Origin: Tanytarsus gracilentus
Lineage: Eukaryota; Arthropoda; Insecta; Diptera; Chironomidae
Reading direction: 5' to 3'
DNA length: 64,000 nucleotides
Assembly: GCA_038502055.1 (NCBI GenBank)
Contig: JAXRKN010000037.1
Coordinates: forward strand, 6,356,501-6,420,500
The position numbers and the translations under genes are program-made. Shown piece after piece: positions 13,391-27,400 of this stretch. The notes under the pieces are model-generated. The model was not told where the DNA came from, ran no database searches, and saw nothing but the letters and a program-made list of their open reading frames with translations. Position 1 is the first letter of the stretch. Every line of letters begins with the position of its first letter.

Positions 13391-14753
13391 ACATCGGCAT
13401 TGGTAAGAAACATGAATATATTCAAATTTCAATTAAACTAAATGTCAATTTTGCGAGCATTTTCAAAGTCGTTGATTAAAAGTTTGCACAAAAAAAATTA
13501 TAATAACTAAAATATCTGCACACTCTTGAAAAATGCACTCGAAAAAAAAAATTATCAATTAATAGATTGTTGTGTAACAACTTAGCTTTTGGTTTCATCA
13601 TAATCATGCTAATAATATAAATGTAAACTATAAAATGCCATCAATGTGGAGATGACACAAAAAACGAGATTTCTAAGGGACATTAAATTCGTAGAATTCA
13701 TTTGTAACATCGAAGAAACAAAAAGCCATTTAATATCTCCACTAAAATTTAGTGCAATATATATATTTTAATTATTAAATTTTGAGTACTCTATTAAAAA
13801 AATTCTTGAAACTTTTCAAGGAAAAAATATCACAAGTTCTTCCAAAAAAAAAGATTAAAATTGATTTTTCTCCGAGGTCTTCAAAAATGACTTCAAATTA
13901 TGAGAAAAACATAATTTATGTTTGACGCTATTGGCCACCCTCCCGAACATCTCGCGCCACCTAATGGCGAGAAGTTTTTCAAATATCCTGGGAAAACTCT
14001 GAGTTTTGAAATTGAAATTATTTTCCTGAAAACACATTGAAAGCAAAAAATAAACTCTCCACTAACATCTCAATAAATTTTCATCGAAAATAATTTCAAT
14101 TAAAATAATTTTAAAGAAAAATTGAAATATTCCCCTTTATTTCCCCGTTCAAAAATATATAAATTAAGGCTTCACATATAATAAAATGTAAAATTAAGTA
14201 AAATGCTGTGGAAAGACAATAAAAAATTACACAGAAAATATTTAAATGTTTCATGATTGTTAATAATCACCATAAAAAAAATATTGTGTAGCAAAAAAAA
14301 AGTATCTAATCGTAATTTAAAAAAATTATTATCTATGGAAGACTCGTAAATGCAAAAAACATCAATCAACTATCATTGAATATTATATATATGTATGCAT
14401 GCTACACAGTTTACAAAATCTTGACATGTGACAGCGGTTAAAATAATTTATTTGGGAATTTCAATCAGAGATTAATTAACAAAAAAATTAAATATATTTA
14501 TTAAACCTGTCGAAGAATTATTTAAAACATCCAAAATTCACATTATAATGTCATCAAATCGATGTGATGTGCAATAAAGTAATAAAGATATCAAGAACCC
14601 GATAGAAGAAACAGAAAAATCTTTTTTAATTTTTTTTAAAGCATCCTTTAACAAAAACCTAAAAACTGTACATTGCGATTGTGTTTATTTACAGCATACC
14701 AATTAACAGAATTTTAAAAGTTGTGAGATAAAATTTAGCAATTCTCGAGTGTT
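13391..14753. other. Intergenic
   Basis: Very AT-rich region between the cysteine-repeat gene and the convergent end of the zinc-finger gene. A 63-codon minus-strand open frame at 13855-14046 has no recognisable similarity and is treated as chance. 3' UTRs of both neighbours are expected here. Confidence 0.6.
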
Positions 14754-15554
14754 TTAGTTCTTCTGGCAATGGGCTTCGTACGATTCCATTTCTTTCTGTC
14801 GGTCCAATTGATAAAATATCATCGCCAACTTCTTTTTTTCTTCCTCCGAAAGTAATTGAACATTTAAGCTGTGCAAATCATCGCCATTTGCGAGAGCTTG
14901 ATCAATGCGGTCCATTTGACGCAACTTTCCAGAGGCTACATCGAAAACCATTTTTCCTGAAGATGATTTCTTTGCAGTTTCCTTTACAGCATCAGCCTTT
15001 TGAAGAGCGAGTTTTAAACGATCTTGAACACTACGGTTGTGTGCTCCAGTTTTAACAACATCGGGCAATTTCGATTCAATCACCTTGTAAGTTAGAGTGC
15101 GCTTTGTCTGGTCGGGATTAAGGAACCATGGATCGGCCAATCGGTTAACATTCTTTTTCTCGAAATTTGCATTTGAATCCGAATGTTGCTTCAACAGCTT
15201 CACCAAGCGTTCCTTAGCAGTGTTAGTAATCTCTCGCTTAGGTTCATTCTTCGTTGGTAAAACATTGTTATAATCCTGCTTTTTAGCAACTCCTTCACAT
15301 GTTGTTTGATCTTCTGGAAAATGGCCACTCTGTGAATTTATAAAATTTTAGTTGTACTCTCAAGGATTATTGAATTAGTTACCTTTGAAATGCATACTAA
15401 TGAACAAAATGGCTTGCGGCAGCATGCACTAACCAGAAAGGTTGAATTATGACAGGCAATACAGAAATTTGCATCAAAAACATCCTTGAGAAGGAACCAA
15501 GTTCTATTTTTACGTTTAATTAGTGATTTTTATTCCTACCTTCATGCTCTTCAT
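14754..15554 (-). CDS. Small MYND/HIT-like zinc-finger protein, function unknown
   Basis: Three exons, 15540-15554, 15383-15484 and 14754-15329, join to 693 nt (230 aa). The first exon encodes only MKSMK. Residues about 12-50 carry a Cys-rich segment, C-x2-C-x11-CC-x4-C-x4-C followed by H and a further C, with the FCSLVC string typical of MYND/HIT-type zinc fingers. The rest is charged and probably helical, with a DPWFLNPDQTKRTLTYKVIE segment. MYND fingers usually mediate protein-protein contacts, HIT fingers occur in ribosome and snoRNP assembly factors; neither assignment is secure. The start lies 227 bp from the divergent LOTUS/Tudor gene, so the two probably share a promoter region. The ORF is real because all junctions keep frame; the function is not recognised. 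Confidence 0.8.
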
Positions 15555-15781
15555 GTTGAGAATGCTATTATTACTCCAATTAACAGTTTAAAAAGATCCA
15601 GTAGACACGAAAACTTTAAATAATTAAGAAAATAGTGAGTTCTTTTTTTCGAAGAAATTTGCTGATGATTTTAAATTTATACGTTACAAAAATTGGCGCA
15701 AGTTTCAAATGACGTCACTTAACCTCACTTTTAAAAAATACTTTTTTCTGACTGGAATCAATAATTTAAAATTAAAACGAA
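15555..15781. promoter_or_regulatory. Divergent promoter region: zinc-finger gene / tejas-like gene
   Basis: The two start codons face away from each other across 227 bp, so this stretch must contain both 5' UTRs and both core promoters. No TATA box is evident. A TGACGTCA site (about 15711-15718), the consensus for CREB/ATF proteins, lies inside it; its use is inference. Confidence 0.55.
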
Positions 15782-17941
15782 ATGGACGAAACTGAAAATA
15801 GTATTAATTTGTTGAAGAACGCAATAACGTTCGTTCTTCACAAGGTTGACGGAAAAGTTCCAATTAAGGACTTGGAAAAGATTTTTTTCGAAACTTACGG
15901 AAATATTGACTTGCAGGTTTGCAAATTTTTAATAAAAATCAAACTTGAATTAATTTATTAAAATTTTAGGACTTTGGCGGCGCCACAGATATGATTGAAT
16001 TTCTTAAAAAGTTTCCGAATATTTTCCTCATTTCCGATGAAAACTTCCAGCTGTGGGTTTCGCTTCTAAAATCCAGTGATACTTCACCATGTCTTCCAAC
16101 TGCATCGCTCAATTTTCAAAATATTAAAAGGCTGAAACGTGATGGATCTTCTTATGTTATGTATAATTATTTTGCTGATATCGCTGCTTGTAAATTGAGA
16201 AATAAGAAAAAGCCAATGGAACCATGTAAATCCGATAGAGTGGAAACGAGTCAAACGATGGATAATGTCACCACTACTGCAACGACACTCAGCTTAAATA
16301 TTATTAGAGATCAGAATCAAGATTGGCACATAAATAATCCGTTTCTAGAGGATATCACGACCACAGACAATCAAAAAGGACCAACGGATATTAGTGAAAT
16401 TAATCAATTTAAAGAGCATCGCGATCAAGAGACTGACAATGGACAAGATGAGAAAGACAATGTTTCTCAATGGGCTAAGAGCTGGAAGGAAATCGTAACG
16501 CATCCACAAATGAATCCGCCGTTGAGTGATAGTGACGCAATTGATGACTATGAAATTTTAAGGGAATCAGACACAAGCGACGACGAATATCAAGTAGATA
16601 TCAAACGATCTCATCATTAAAATTATACGTACCTTAAATCACCGAGATAAATTTCTAAATAACTCTTTGTAGACATCGCAAAATAAGAAGACACTTTATG
16701 AAAAATCAATAAGTTCACAATCATCGTCAACTCAACAGGAATCACAATATTACAATGAACGTTTCAATCTTTTAAATGCCTCCAAAGTAAATTTTAAAAG
16801 CTATAACAGTCACGTGCAGGATGAAATTCAAAATGAGCCACAGGAAGTCTATTTGGATAGGATTTTTGATCTGCTGGAGGAGGTTCGAGAACAACAATGC
16901 ATGCAAAATGTTTTAAACAGAGAATTTTCCAACTCTGTAGAAGATTTGTCAAGAAAATCGTCTGTTGCTGTAAAGAACAAATCAAGTTTGTGTATCTCAA
17001 ACAGTTTTGATGAAGAAAACATTAGTCATGGACCTCACGAGACGGAAATGGCTTTTGATGACAAAATTAATTATTTGTACTACCCAAAACACAATCGTGA
17101 TCCCGAGTTCGTCATGCCAAAAAAGTATGAGATTGAGAAGAATTTTCGCAGCTTAAAAATTAATTTATCGGAAACCAATAGTCCAACACACTTCTGGTTT
17201 CACACAGAATTCAGCCTCAAAATTAAAATGAATCTTGAGAGAGAAATTGCCAAAGCTTACAATTCTGACGATGATGATTTTTTACAAATTTCTATTGAAA
17301 GTCTCAAGAAGGGTCTGATCATCCTGGCCTATCATCCATTTCTCAAAAACTGGTATCGAGCTCAAGTTGTTAAGATCTGTGGAAATCGCTGTCTTCTTTT
17401 CTACTTCGATTACGGTACAACTGACTACAACAGCATTGACAATCTCAAGTATCTCATGACTGAGTTTCTTGATTTTCCACCTTTATGCTATCGAGGAAGA
17501 ATTTATGGTGTGGCACCTATCAATGAAAGAAGATTCACGGTGACTCAACAAGATCGTTTCATTTGTGATTTTGATGGTTTAAAATTTAGCGGTGATTGCA
17601 TTTATTATGACGAAACTCAAGATGTTTATGAACTAAAACTAAAATTAATTGGCAAGCATGACAAGATATATGACGACGACATTAAAGAATGGCTTTTGAA
17701 TGAGAAAATCTGCAAGGTAATACCTAGTTTGATTTTAAACAACCGTGGCGAGGCAAAAAATCCAATTTACTATGAAATTCCATCATTTTATCTTTTGGAG
17801 AGAGGCATTTACCCTTCCTTCGAGACATTAGCAATATGTGAAGAAAAATTGAATGATCCTTACAAATTGATTGAAAAGTCGATTCGTGATTCTAAAGAAG
17901 CTTCACTTGAAATATTAGACATGCTTAAGGATATTAAATAG
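15782..17941 (+). CDS. tej: LOTUS and Tudor domain protein, Tejas/TDRD5 type
   Basis: Exons 15782-15916, 15970-16593 and 16673-17941 join to 2,028 nt (675 aa). Residues about 5-90 form an OST-HTH/LOTUS domain (helical, with HKVDGKVPIKDLEKIFFETYG), which crosses the first intron. The middle is polar and acidic and looks disordered. Residues about 440-600 form a Tudor domain with the typical W-Y-R-A-Q-V strand and FYFDYG turn. LOTUS plus a single Tudor is the layout of Tejas/TDRD5, germline nuage proteins that bind Vasa helicase through LOTUS and act in piRNA biogenesis. The second intron donor (CAA|GTAGAT) and acceptor (TTGTAG|ACA) are phase 0, and reading through without splicing would hit a stop at 16618. 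TDRD7 is an alternative family member but normally has more domains. Convergent with CFAP410. Confidence 0.85.
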
Positions 17942-18494
17942 ATTTGAATAATAATGATAAAATGTCAGTATTTAAGAATTTCTCAACACTTTTTTTTATT
18001 GCACCTCACAATAAAAAACTTTATTAAAACATTTTAAGCTTTATTTACTTTCAATAAAAAGCTGTCATAAGAAAATAAATTTAAAAAAGCTGTGCAGCAA
18101 AATGAATTCAAATTTTAAAAGCTCATCAATCACCAAGACACTTTGTGTTAATATTGCATTTTCATTTAATATATTTCGTGTTCACTCTGTCTTTTTTGCA
18201 CATTAGCAAATTCATTCTTATGCAAATTAGAAAAAATTCTATTAAGACTGTATAAAAATCCTACAAAATACTTAAAGATTTTAATTACATAAAAAAATCT
18301 TAAACTCAACATCGTTAATTTTTTTTTTGTTAAAAATTGTTACAACTGGGTTATTGGCAAGTTTATTCGTTTATCAAAAAGGAGAGAGGAAAATTATTTT
18401 TTTAACATTATTTCGTCGTCAAACAGTTGATCGAAAAATTATTTCATAAAGAGAGGTCTTTTCAGGGAGATTCTTCAAGAATTTCGAGATTATT
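17942..18494. other. Convergent 3' regions of tejas-like and CFAP410 genes
   Basis: AATAAA-type signals on the plus strand near 18010 and 18053 fit polyadenylation of the LOTUS/Tudor transcript. The minus-strand CFAP410 3' UTR comes from the other side. No coding sequence seen. Confidence 0.6.
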
Positions 18495-21400
18495 TCACAT
18501 GCTCTCCGTTAACTCATCAATTCGACATCGCACAGCATGTTCAACAACTTCAAGCGATGCACAGTCAAGTTCCTTTACTAGGCACAGTACTGCCGAAAGA
18601 AGATTTGAGCTCTAAAAAGATTATGAAAAATATTATTTCAATCATGATTTATAAATCTGATCAATTTACCCTGTTCGTAGGTCTTCTCTGCTGACTCGTG
18701 AGATGATTAAGTACGGCATTCGATATAACAGTCACTTCACTTCGTCCACGCCTCAGCTCCTCGCCGAAATCCTCTCGAGACACATTTCCATTTCTATATT
18801 GATAAAATTGTTCTTTTCGTTCATCCTGACTTCCACCATTGCTCATCATGCCCCGTCGATTTTGTGGATATTCACGCTGATGATTGCCATTTTGATGTCC
18901 CTCCTCCCACTCGTTTGTTAAATCTAACTGGCTATGGCGATATTGCGGTGGTGGCGGTTGATTGTTGCCTGGATAATTGTATTCCTGTTAATTTTAAAAA
19001 TTTAATCAGTAAATATTTTTTTTAAGTGTCATAAATTCTATTCTACACGTGCAATTAATATTAAAAATACTAAATTAAGTGATGATAAAAATCACCTTCA
19101 TTGAATGTGTGGACATTGATGTTGACATATGTCCCCTCGGATCACGATAATTTCCACTAATTTGAGGCGATTCCTCTGGCGATCGCTGTTGAAAAGTTGA
19201 CGAGTGTATCATACAAACATTCATTATTTAAATACACGTGAAATTTATTTTAAACAAGCGGCGACAACTTTTTAATTTTGACGGTTTTAGAAAATTAAAA
19301 AAGTTTTCACCTCTTGCATTTAATTGATGTTAAACCAGTGCCAATTAAAGGAATTTCTTTACTTCAATTTCTACATGAAACTCAAACTCACCTCGTAAGA
19401 TTGTTGGCTTCGTTGATTTTGATATCGTGGCGATGAATTATGTTGAGGTTCAGATGGCGAATAACTTTCTTGATGATGATTTGATGATGGAGTGCGCTGT
19501 GAATGATTTGGTCAAAAATTCGTGCTTAATTTGCGAAATAACTACAGTAAATTTAAATCATGTTTGTAAAGCCAACACTCAAGAATATATTTTTGTGATT
19601 TTTGTTTTGCAAATGTGTGAATAAAATGTGTGTTTTGTGCTTTGTTAAATACCTGCGTTGGCGATGACACTGATGGTGGACGATCAATAGGATCGCTAAC
19701 ATATTCACTTTCAGTTCCTTCAGGACTTTGTTGCATCGGCTGTGGGGGTTGCTGGTGATCGCAATGAATCGTTAAGAGATTAATTTTAATCATATTAGTG
19801 ACTTAAAAGTTAATGAATGAAAGATCAATGAGCCAAAATAAAACTATATAGAGATTTCATTTGAATTTTGTAGTAAGGTTAAATTTAACACCCACAAAAA
19901 ATATTTTTAAGAAAGAAAAATCAAATTTTACCTCTCGAATAGGACTGTGACCTCGAAAGCCAGATGAGGCTGCTTGCTGTCTGTATTGTGTCTCAAAATC
20001 ATCGTCATAAACTTCAGGTTGTTGCTGTTGTTGTGATTGTGCCGGTTGACTTAATTCACGCATTGCATCTCTGACCTCTTCCGGCGTTACCTCTACATTA
20101 TCCAATTTCTTTAGATTGGGTAAGGCTCGTAGGACAATTTTTCGATAGCTAGAAAATTATAATTTCATATGAAAAACGAAGCATTAAGGTATTTTTATTG
20201 ATTTTTACTTTGCACCCGTCGCATCCACACAAGGATTTTCCTCAAGCCATAAATATTTCAGTTTTGGCAAGTTCTGAAAAAAGAAATGTATTAAAAATTT
20301 ACCATGCTTGTAACTTCTTGACCCTGCCAACATTTTTATTCTCTCGAATAAATAAATAAAATGCGTGTACAAAAAAATTCATTTCTCTTTGACCTAATAA
20401 AAAAAATTATGTACACATAAATGACGGCTGTTGACAAAATTCATTGTGCCTTATTTATGAGGTCAATCGGAAGAATAAAAGTGTGAATGAAAATGTGCGT
20501 GATTAAATTGAATTAGCTTAAAGAACGCCGACCAATTAGATGATGGTTTTGTGGGGTGAGAGAGAAATGTCGCAAGGTCGCATAATAGACGAATGCATTT
20601 AAAATAGGCATTGCCACTCACCTGTAAGTACTCTAGGTCGTTGATATCTTGAATACAATTTTTACGCAAATATAGTTCCTGAAGATTCGGACATTCCTCA
20701 AAGTCCGCGAGACTGGCGATTTTATTAACGCTAAAAATGAAAAAAATATTTAGAATTTTTACTCCACAATCATAAGCACGACTAAGAGAAATGAGAATCA
20801 CGGCAATAGCAGACTTTTTATTTGCAAGCGTGTTAATTTAATAAAATAACATGATAAATTAATTTTACTCCATTGTCAACAATTAGCACCTTGTTAAAAT
20901 GTGTTCGACATATCAAAAATTTTGACCAGTGAGCTGTCGAAAATATTCCAGATTAGTTTCTCGTGGAGTTTTGATCGATTGAGACGGATAAAGTTGAATA
21001 GAAGGTACAAAAGGAATAACTAGATTTGCGTTGGTTGATTATTTAAAAGTTCTAAAGTGAATTAAATCTTTTTAAAATTTAAAACTCAAGAAATAAAAAG
21101 TGCTTAAATTTTTAAAATGAAAATCGATTTTATAAAATTTGATTTCAAACCATTGTCTGACTGAATGCTTAAAAAGGTCAAATTTATGATATTGTAAAAA
21201 TAGAAAATACATAAAGTTTATTTTTCTCCATCGGCACTCATCAAATATTGACTCTTTCATTTTCATGGTGTCGATAATAAATAATCAAGCATACGTTTAC
21301 TGATAAGTATCTAAATATAGTTGAATTAAATTTATTTGTGCTAAAAATTCACAATTTTATTTTTTGCGTAAAGCCATGGTGAGAATTGAGTCAGATGAAG

Positions 21401-24400
21401 AAGTTGCGGCGATGCCCGAGCAATCTTTAGTGCCAGCTTTCAATAGTCGACAAAATAGTCGACACAACAGCCGTCGTGGGAGCAGTAACGAATTAAGAGA
21501 TCTCGTTGTTAGTATAACGCTTAATTAAAATTGAAATTATTGCACTAAAATCTCTCTTGAAGCTTCATCAATCTTCGCAGAGACCATCTCAGCTGTATCT
21601 ACAGCGACCGTCAGTTTTTGTGGCGCAGAGAAAATTCATTATAGATTTATTTGCCAGCAAATATGGAAGTTCAAAATCGCTCAACACCAATCCGGGAGAT
21701 GTAAAAGAGCAGCACATTTTGGAAATTAAAAAGACTAAAAATCGAAGGATGGGAAAGTAAGCGACACAATTAGCTCACTTTAAAATGAAATTTAAAATCT
21801 TCCATATTTAGTGACGCATTAACGATCGTCCTATCAACGCTCTACGCAAAATTTCTCTTTGTTCTTGGAATTGCCTTGCCGATAACGGACATTGTCTCCA
21901 ATCATGCACCGGAATATTTTTACAAAGGCTTTTACCTCTACCTCTACATCATGAGCATCCTGTTCATTCTTTTCGTCTACATAACCCACATAAGAAATCA
22001 AAAATATTTCGACATCATCGATAACTATGAGCAACGGAGTGGAGACACAAAATTATCGCATAAAAAGCGTGTAATCAAGTATGGAAGTTTCTACTTGCGA
22101 CTTGGTTCAATTGGCTTCGGTATTGGATCCATGGTTTACAGCTCACTGGCACTCGGCCAATATTTCGAACTAAAGACAGATGATAAATGTCAGAACATCT
22201 TCATTGCACTAAATCCCGCTTTTCGGATACTTTTAATTATCATGCAAATGCAGCTAATATTTTTAAACACAAAGGAATTAAATATGATGCAGAACAAAGT
22301 CATTTCAAGGTTTGGCTTGATGCATTTAGTTGCGACAAATTTATGCGAATGGGTTCATGTGCTTGTTGAGGAGACGAAGCATGAAATCGATCATTTAATC
22401 ATGTTTCAGCATAATAATAATTCAACATTAAATATTCATCATTCGGCTAATACTGACGCGAGGTGTGTTCGAGAAAATATTATGGGTAGACTGGTTCAAA
22501 ATGCGTCGCCATTTCTTTTTCCCTGCACCGTTGAATATTCACTCATTTGTGCCGTAATTCTCTACGAGATGTGGAAGAAGATTAGAAAGAATGACACTGA
22601 AAAAAGAGAGCACCACGAATCAATGAAAGGATATCATACACATAAGGCTATACATACACTTTCGCTTGATTGTTCGAAAGCTCACCGCGGCATGTTTTGT
22701 GGCATTTTAGTCACAGTTCTCACCATAATTTCTCTCATTATGTTTTTCGTATTGGAAAAGGAGAAACGAGGATACAAATCTCTCGCTGTCCTCGAGGTGA
22801 CATATTGCGAAATTATTCTCTACGTTATCACAACGATCGCTGTAGTTTTAGGAATGTACAAAATGCGAGATTTAAAATTTTCTAAAGTTTATTGTGAGTT
22901 TCTCTTTTCTATGTTGAATTTCAAATAACTTTTGTGACTTTTAGTATCTGGCATTGGACTGGACTGCACATTACTGGTGTTGGGTAAATTATTTATTACA
23001 TACTGAAAATTTAATTATTTCTCCGCATTTTAGCTCAAAGCGGTGTCTACATTTACTCAATGTTCAGCATTATGGGCTGCTATTTTACGATTGACTCAAA
23101 TCACTACAGTAAAATTGGATTATTATCCGAGTCACTATCATTTATTCAAACGACACTTCAGACAATTTTCATACTCAACGCATGGTGGCGAAAAATCAAG
23201 GGCAAGAAAGAAAATCATGAAAAGCCGGGTCGTGAAATTATAACGTTTTTATTAGTCGCTAACATGGCAATTTGGTTCATTAATGCACTCGTAAAAGGAC
23301 ACGCTGCTTTTCGTCCGACACATCTTGAGTTTTTTGGAAAATGGACATGGGTAACGTTGTCATATAGTTTGGAATATTTATGAGTAAAATTTTTTATTAA
23401 ACAGGTCATCATTACGCATTTATCGATGCCATTGGCCATATTTTATAGGTACAAAAGAGTTTAATTAAATTTTTACAAGTTACTAAATTATTTATTGATA
23501 ATTTTAGATTTCACTCAACCATTTGCCTCTTTGAGATTTGGAAAATGTCTTATAAAATAAGAGAATATACCGATGAAGAGTCAAACAAAGGTTGAAAAGT
23601 GCCATTAACATTAATCGCCATTCACTTCAACTCAATGCCTTTGTCTTAGCGCATTGCCATAGATGGAAGAAATTCTCCGTACAATACTTTATATGTCAGT
23701 GCATATTGCTGATATTAAGAAATACTTATGGCCACAAAAAATATTTTTGAAACAATTAATTTTATAAGGATGACTTATTAAAGTGATTTTTTGAAAGTTT
23801 TTTTTGCCCCAACAGACATTCAAATAATAAAATATTTTTTAATCTAAAATACTAACTTTAATATTTGAGGAAACGTTGCAAAGTATGGAATTATAATAAA
23901 AATTAACCATATCAAATGGGTCAAACGCCTATTTCACAACCTTACTTACTATAGTGTAAAAAAGAAAATTGATCAAACCTCATCATTAAGTCGGGAAAAA
24001 ATATCCACAGAACCGGAGTAAGAATCAGTTTAGTGCTTTTTTCACGGTATTTATTCAGTCAATTCATTCAACATTTTGAGTAAATGCCACTCACTGAAAG
24101 GTAAATAGAATTATTTATGGGCAATCTTTTTTTGAGTTGCTTTCAGAATTTTTGAATGAGTTCGAGAGCGCGAAAAAAATCTCTTCATAACGCGTGATTT
24201 GTTTTATGGTAAGAAATCAACAATGTAAGCTAAATTGTGTGTAGGCAGAATAAAAGTTTATAAATTTCAAACGGATACAGGAAAAAATATAACACGATGA
24301 TGGATATGAACGTTACTTTCATCGTGCCGGTGCTTGTGTCGCATTCTCGATATAGTCAAGGTTAAGTCAACGATTGTGAATAATTTACTCCACCACCCAC

Positions 24401-27400
24401 TCAAAATGTCGCATGAAATTCCATCAATCACTGCACTAGATAATAACGCGCCACATGTTTGTTCACTATTTAATAAAGCGTCGAAAAAAATCAATAGAAC
24501 CCTAACAAATGGAAAATTGTCTCTCGACTTTGTAAATTTTCCTGTAATTTTTTTAGGCAACTCAAAAAATATTTTATGATAAATCAATCTTTTTATAGAT
24601 TTTTGCGACATTTTTCTACCGGTGACAATTTCGTGCTTCCGATAAATTTATCAAAAAGTTCAATTCCTATTTTTAGCATTTTATTATCACTCTGACATTG
24701 CGTTCGAATGGATAAAGATAGAAAACTATTAAAATCAATAATCAACGCTTCAAAAATTATTTATCGCCCACACACGTGGTGAAATTAAAAGTCAATCATC
24801 ATTAGCTATAATCATCATCATTCGGACCCAAATTCACCTGAAATGACCTTAATTAGTGATTCAATGAAAATCAATGGTAAAATTAATGTAAATTTCAAGC
24901 TCATGTTTTATGTTAAGGTTCTAAGCTTTCGGAAAATTTACAAGGCATCGCGCTGCAATCGCTTAGGAGAAGCTTTTTTACGTAATGATCAATGACAATG
25001 ATTGTTTTGTATTTTTTTATTGCGATTTTTCACAAATAATTTATTTTATCCAATCTTTAAGTCTCTATATATCTTGGATAATGACACTTCCAACAAAAAC
25101 ATTATAAACGACCTATGCGTGATGCAAGCCAACTATTTTATTTGGCCGGCTCAAATGTGTAATGAACTTTTCCCTGATTTGGAAATTGCTTCGGCAGAAC
25201 TGGTCGGAAGGTCTTGTAGTCTTCGAGCCAGAAAAAGAGGAGGATGCATGCAGTCATCAAACCCAAAAAAGCTGAAATCTGAAAGCCCATCGAGTATCGC
25301 ATTGGAGCTGGAAGTTAAGTAATAGTTTTTTTTTCAGTTTCAATGACGGCGAGAGTGAAAAAAAACTTACAGTTGTTGTATCGATCTTCCGAGTAAACGT
25401 CACAATGAACATGAATCAAATCACCAAAATTACGCTTTACTTCGGGGTAATCATACGGATAATTTGGATCTTTGCGATCAACCGAGATATCGGGCAATTT
25501 CGGATAATCACCAAAACCCATTCCATCGTCTGGATATGGCTCGTATTGTTCTATTGGAATTCCATACTTTTTAGCAGCCGCTTCGCGTTCTGCTTGTGTT
25601 TTCGGATAAGGACCCGGCTTCCAGTCTTTGTTCCAGTGACTTGCTGATCTAATTACGACTCCCAAGCTATTTTTATTTGCGATTTTCGCTGCGAGTTTCG
25701 AAAACTTGACTAGACCAGCCATTTTTATCGCGAACACTGAGTTGACGCGAGAGGGCGCACGTGTGAGTTGAGTTTAAAATGGGCGGGAACTTTCAAATAA
25801 TCTCTTTTTTAACTTCAACTATTTAATCACAAAATTAATTAAGGAAATTACTGATTTACAATTAAGAACTATTTAATTGATAATTGATAATTTAATTAAT
25901 TATAATTAATTATTAATTTTTGATTCTTAATTTAACAAAAATAATATGAGTCACGATGTTAAGAAAAGAAAACATGCTGCTATCGATTTTTACATTCGAG
26001 AGGAGAAAATTTATAAAAATGAGTTAAAGACAAATTGATTGAACAATCAAAGAGAGCCAGCCTACAATAAGAAGTAGAAGCGGGAATTGAAATACATAAA
26101 TTGCGTAATTTATTTTCATTGTTTCACGCATCGTGACTGCATTTTTTTGTTAAAAATAAGAATGTTCTTTTCTTCTTTTCATCTCCAGTGAGAATGAAAA
26201 ATTTCTCTTTTTTTTATAAAATATAATCGAATGCTTTTCATTGTGCACAGCATGATTTTTTTTCGAGGCTAATTTTGGCATGTTCTGGTTTTTGAGAGAT
26301 TATCCAATTAAAGAAGCATGTTATTTTTAAGTGTCTGAGTAAGGTAGAGAATTAAGTTTGATTTAATTTTTGGGACTTTTGAAATGAACTTCAAACTTTT
26401 TAAATATTTTCACTTTTTAAAAACTTTAAACCGGTCATTGACCCAAAAATATGACTCTCAACATTATTCCATCAAAATATTAATTTATCACATGAACCTA
26501 ATGAGCAGAATGCCAATTAAAAATCAACGAACTATCTCTGCGAAGAGGGTTATTAAAAATTTCCTCGTTAGATATTTCTCGCAAGACAACATAATTATAA
26601 AAATCGCTTTGATTATGCGTAGACGCAAAGTAATTAATTTAACTGCCAAAAAGTTTCAATCTGTCTCTTGCTAAGCGGAGAGAATGAGTAGGAAATAAAT
26701 TGCGATGACGCAACTATTTTGGCCTAGTTCTGCCGTGTTTTTATAACTTTATCAATTCCGATTCATTCAGTGCCTTATCAACCCTCAAATAAATCGCTAT
26801 AAGTGTAATTTTTACTCATTTTTTTGAATGTCAGAAAAATTACAAAGGAAAAACAATGAAGTGGCAAATGAGTTTCGCGCGAATGGCAATCAAAAATACA
26901 AATCTAAACTCTTTTACGAAGCATTACTCTATTACAACAAAAGCCTCTGCTACGCGCGTCCAAATACGCTAGAATTTTCGCTCGGTTTCGCCAATCGTTC
27001 AGCTGTCTATTATGAGATTGAAGCATATGAATTATGTATAGAGAATATTCAGCTGGCCATCACCTTCGGCTATCCCAAAGATAAACTTGAAGCACTTGCG
27101 GATCGTCTTGAGAGATGCCATGAGATTATTGCGTGTCGCGATGAGGAAAAAGTTAAAGACTCATTTTCATTAAAAAAATTGTCGCATCCTCAACACGCGA
27201 AACTTCCATTTATTGCCGACTGTATTGAGCTGAGACATTCTGAATTTTACGGCCATCACTTAGTCACAACACGACAGTTGTTAAGAGCCGGCGATGTAAT
27301 TGCCATCGAAAAACCCTTTCATAAGTTCATCATGAATGATGCGCGATTTACAAACTGCGCAAATTGTTTGAAAAGCGATCAATTGAACTTATTTCCGTGC

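Noticed and set aside
13855..14046. 63-codon frame containing a small inverted repeat (CTCGCGCC..GGCGAG)
   Set aside because: Too short, no similarity; the inverted repeat is imperfect and isolated.
20868..20873. ATGGA|GTAAAA as a local start exon for CFAP410
   Set aside because: It would splice in frame to the third exon but lacks the conserved N-terminal LRR, which is found intact at 30622-31178.
24267..24611. 114-codon minus-strand frame in the CFAP410 intron, with an overlapping plus-strand frame
   Set aside because: Both strands are open, no recognisable protein and no splice context; likely chance.
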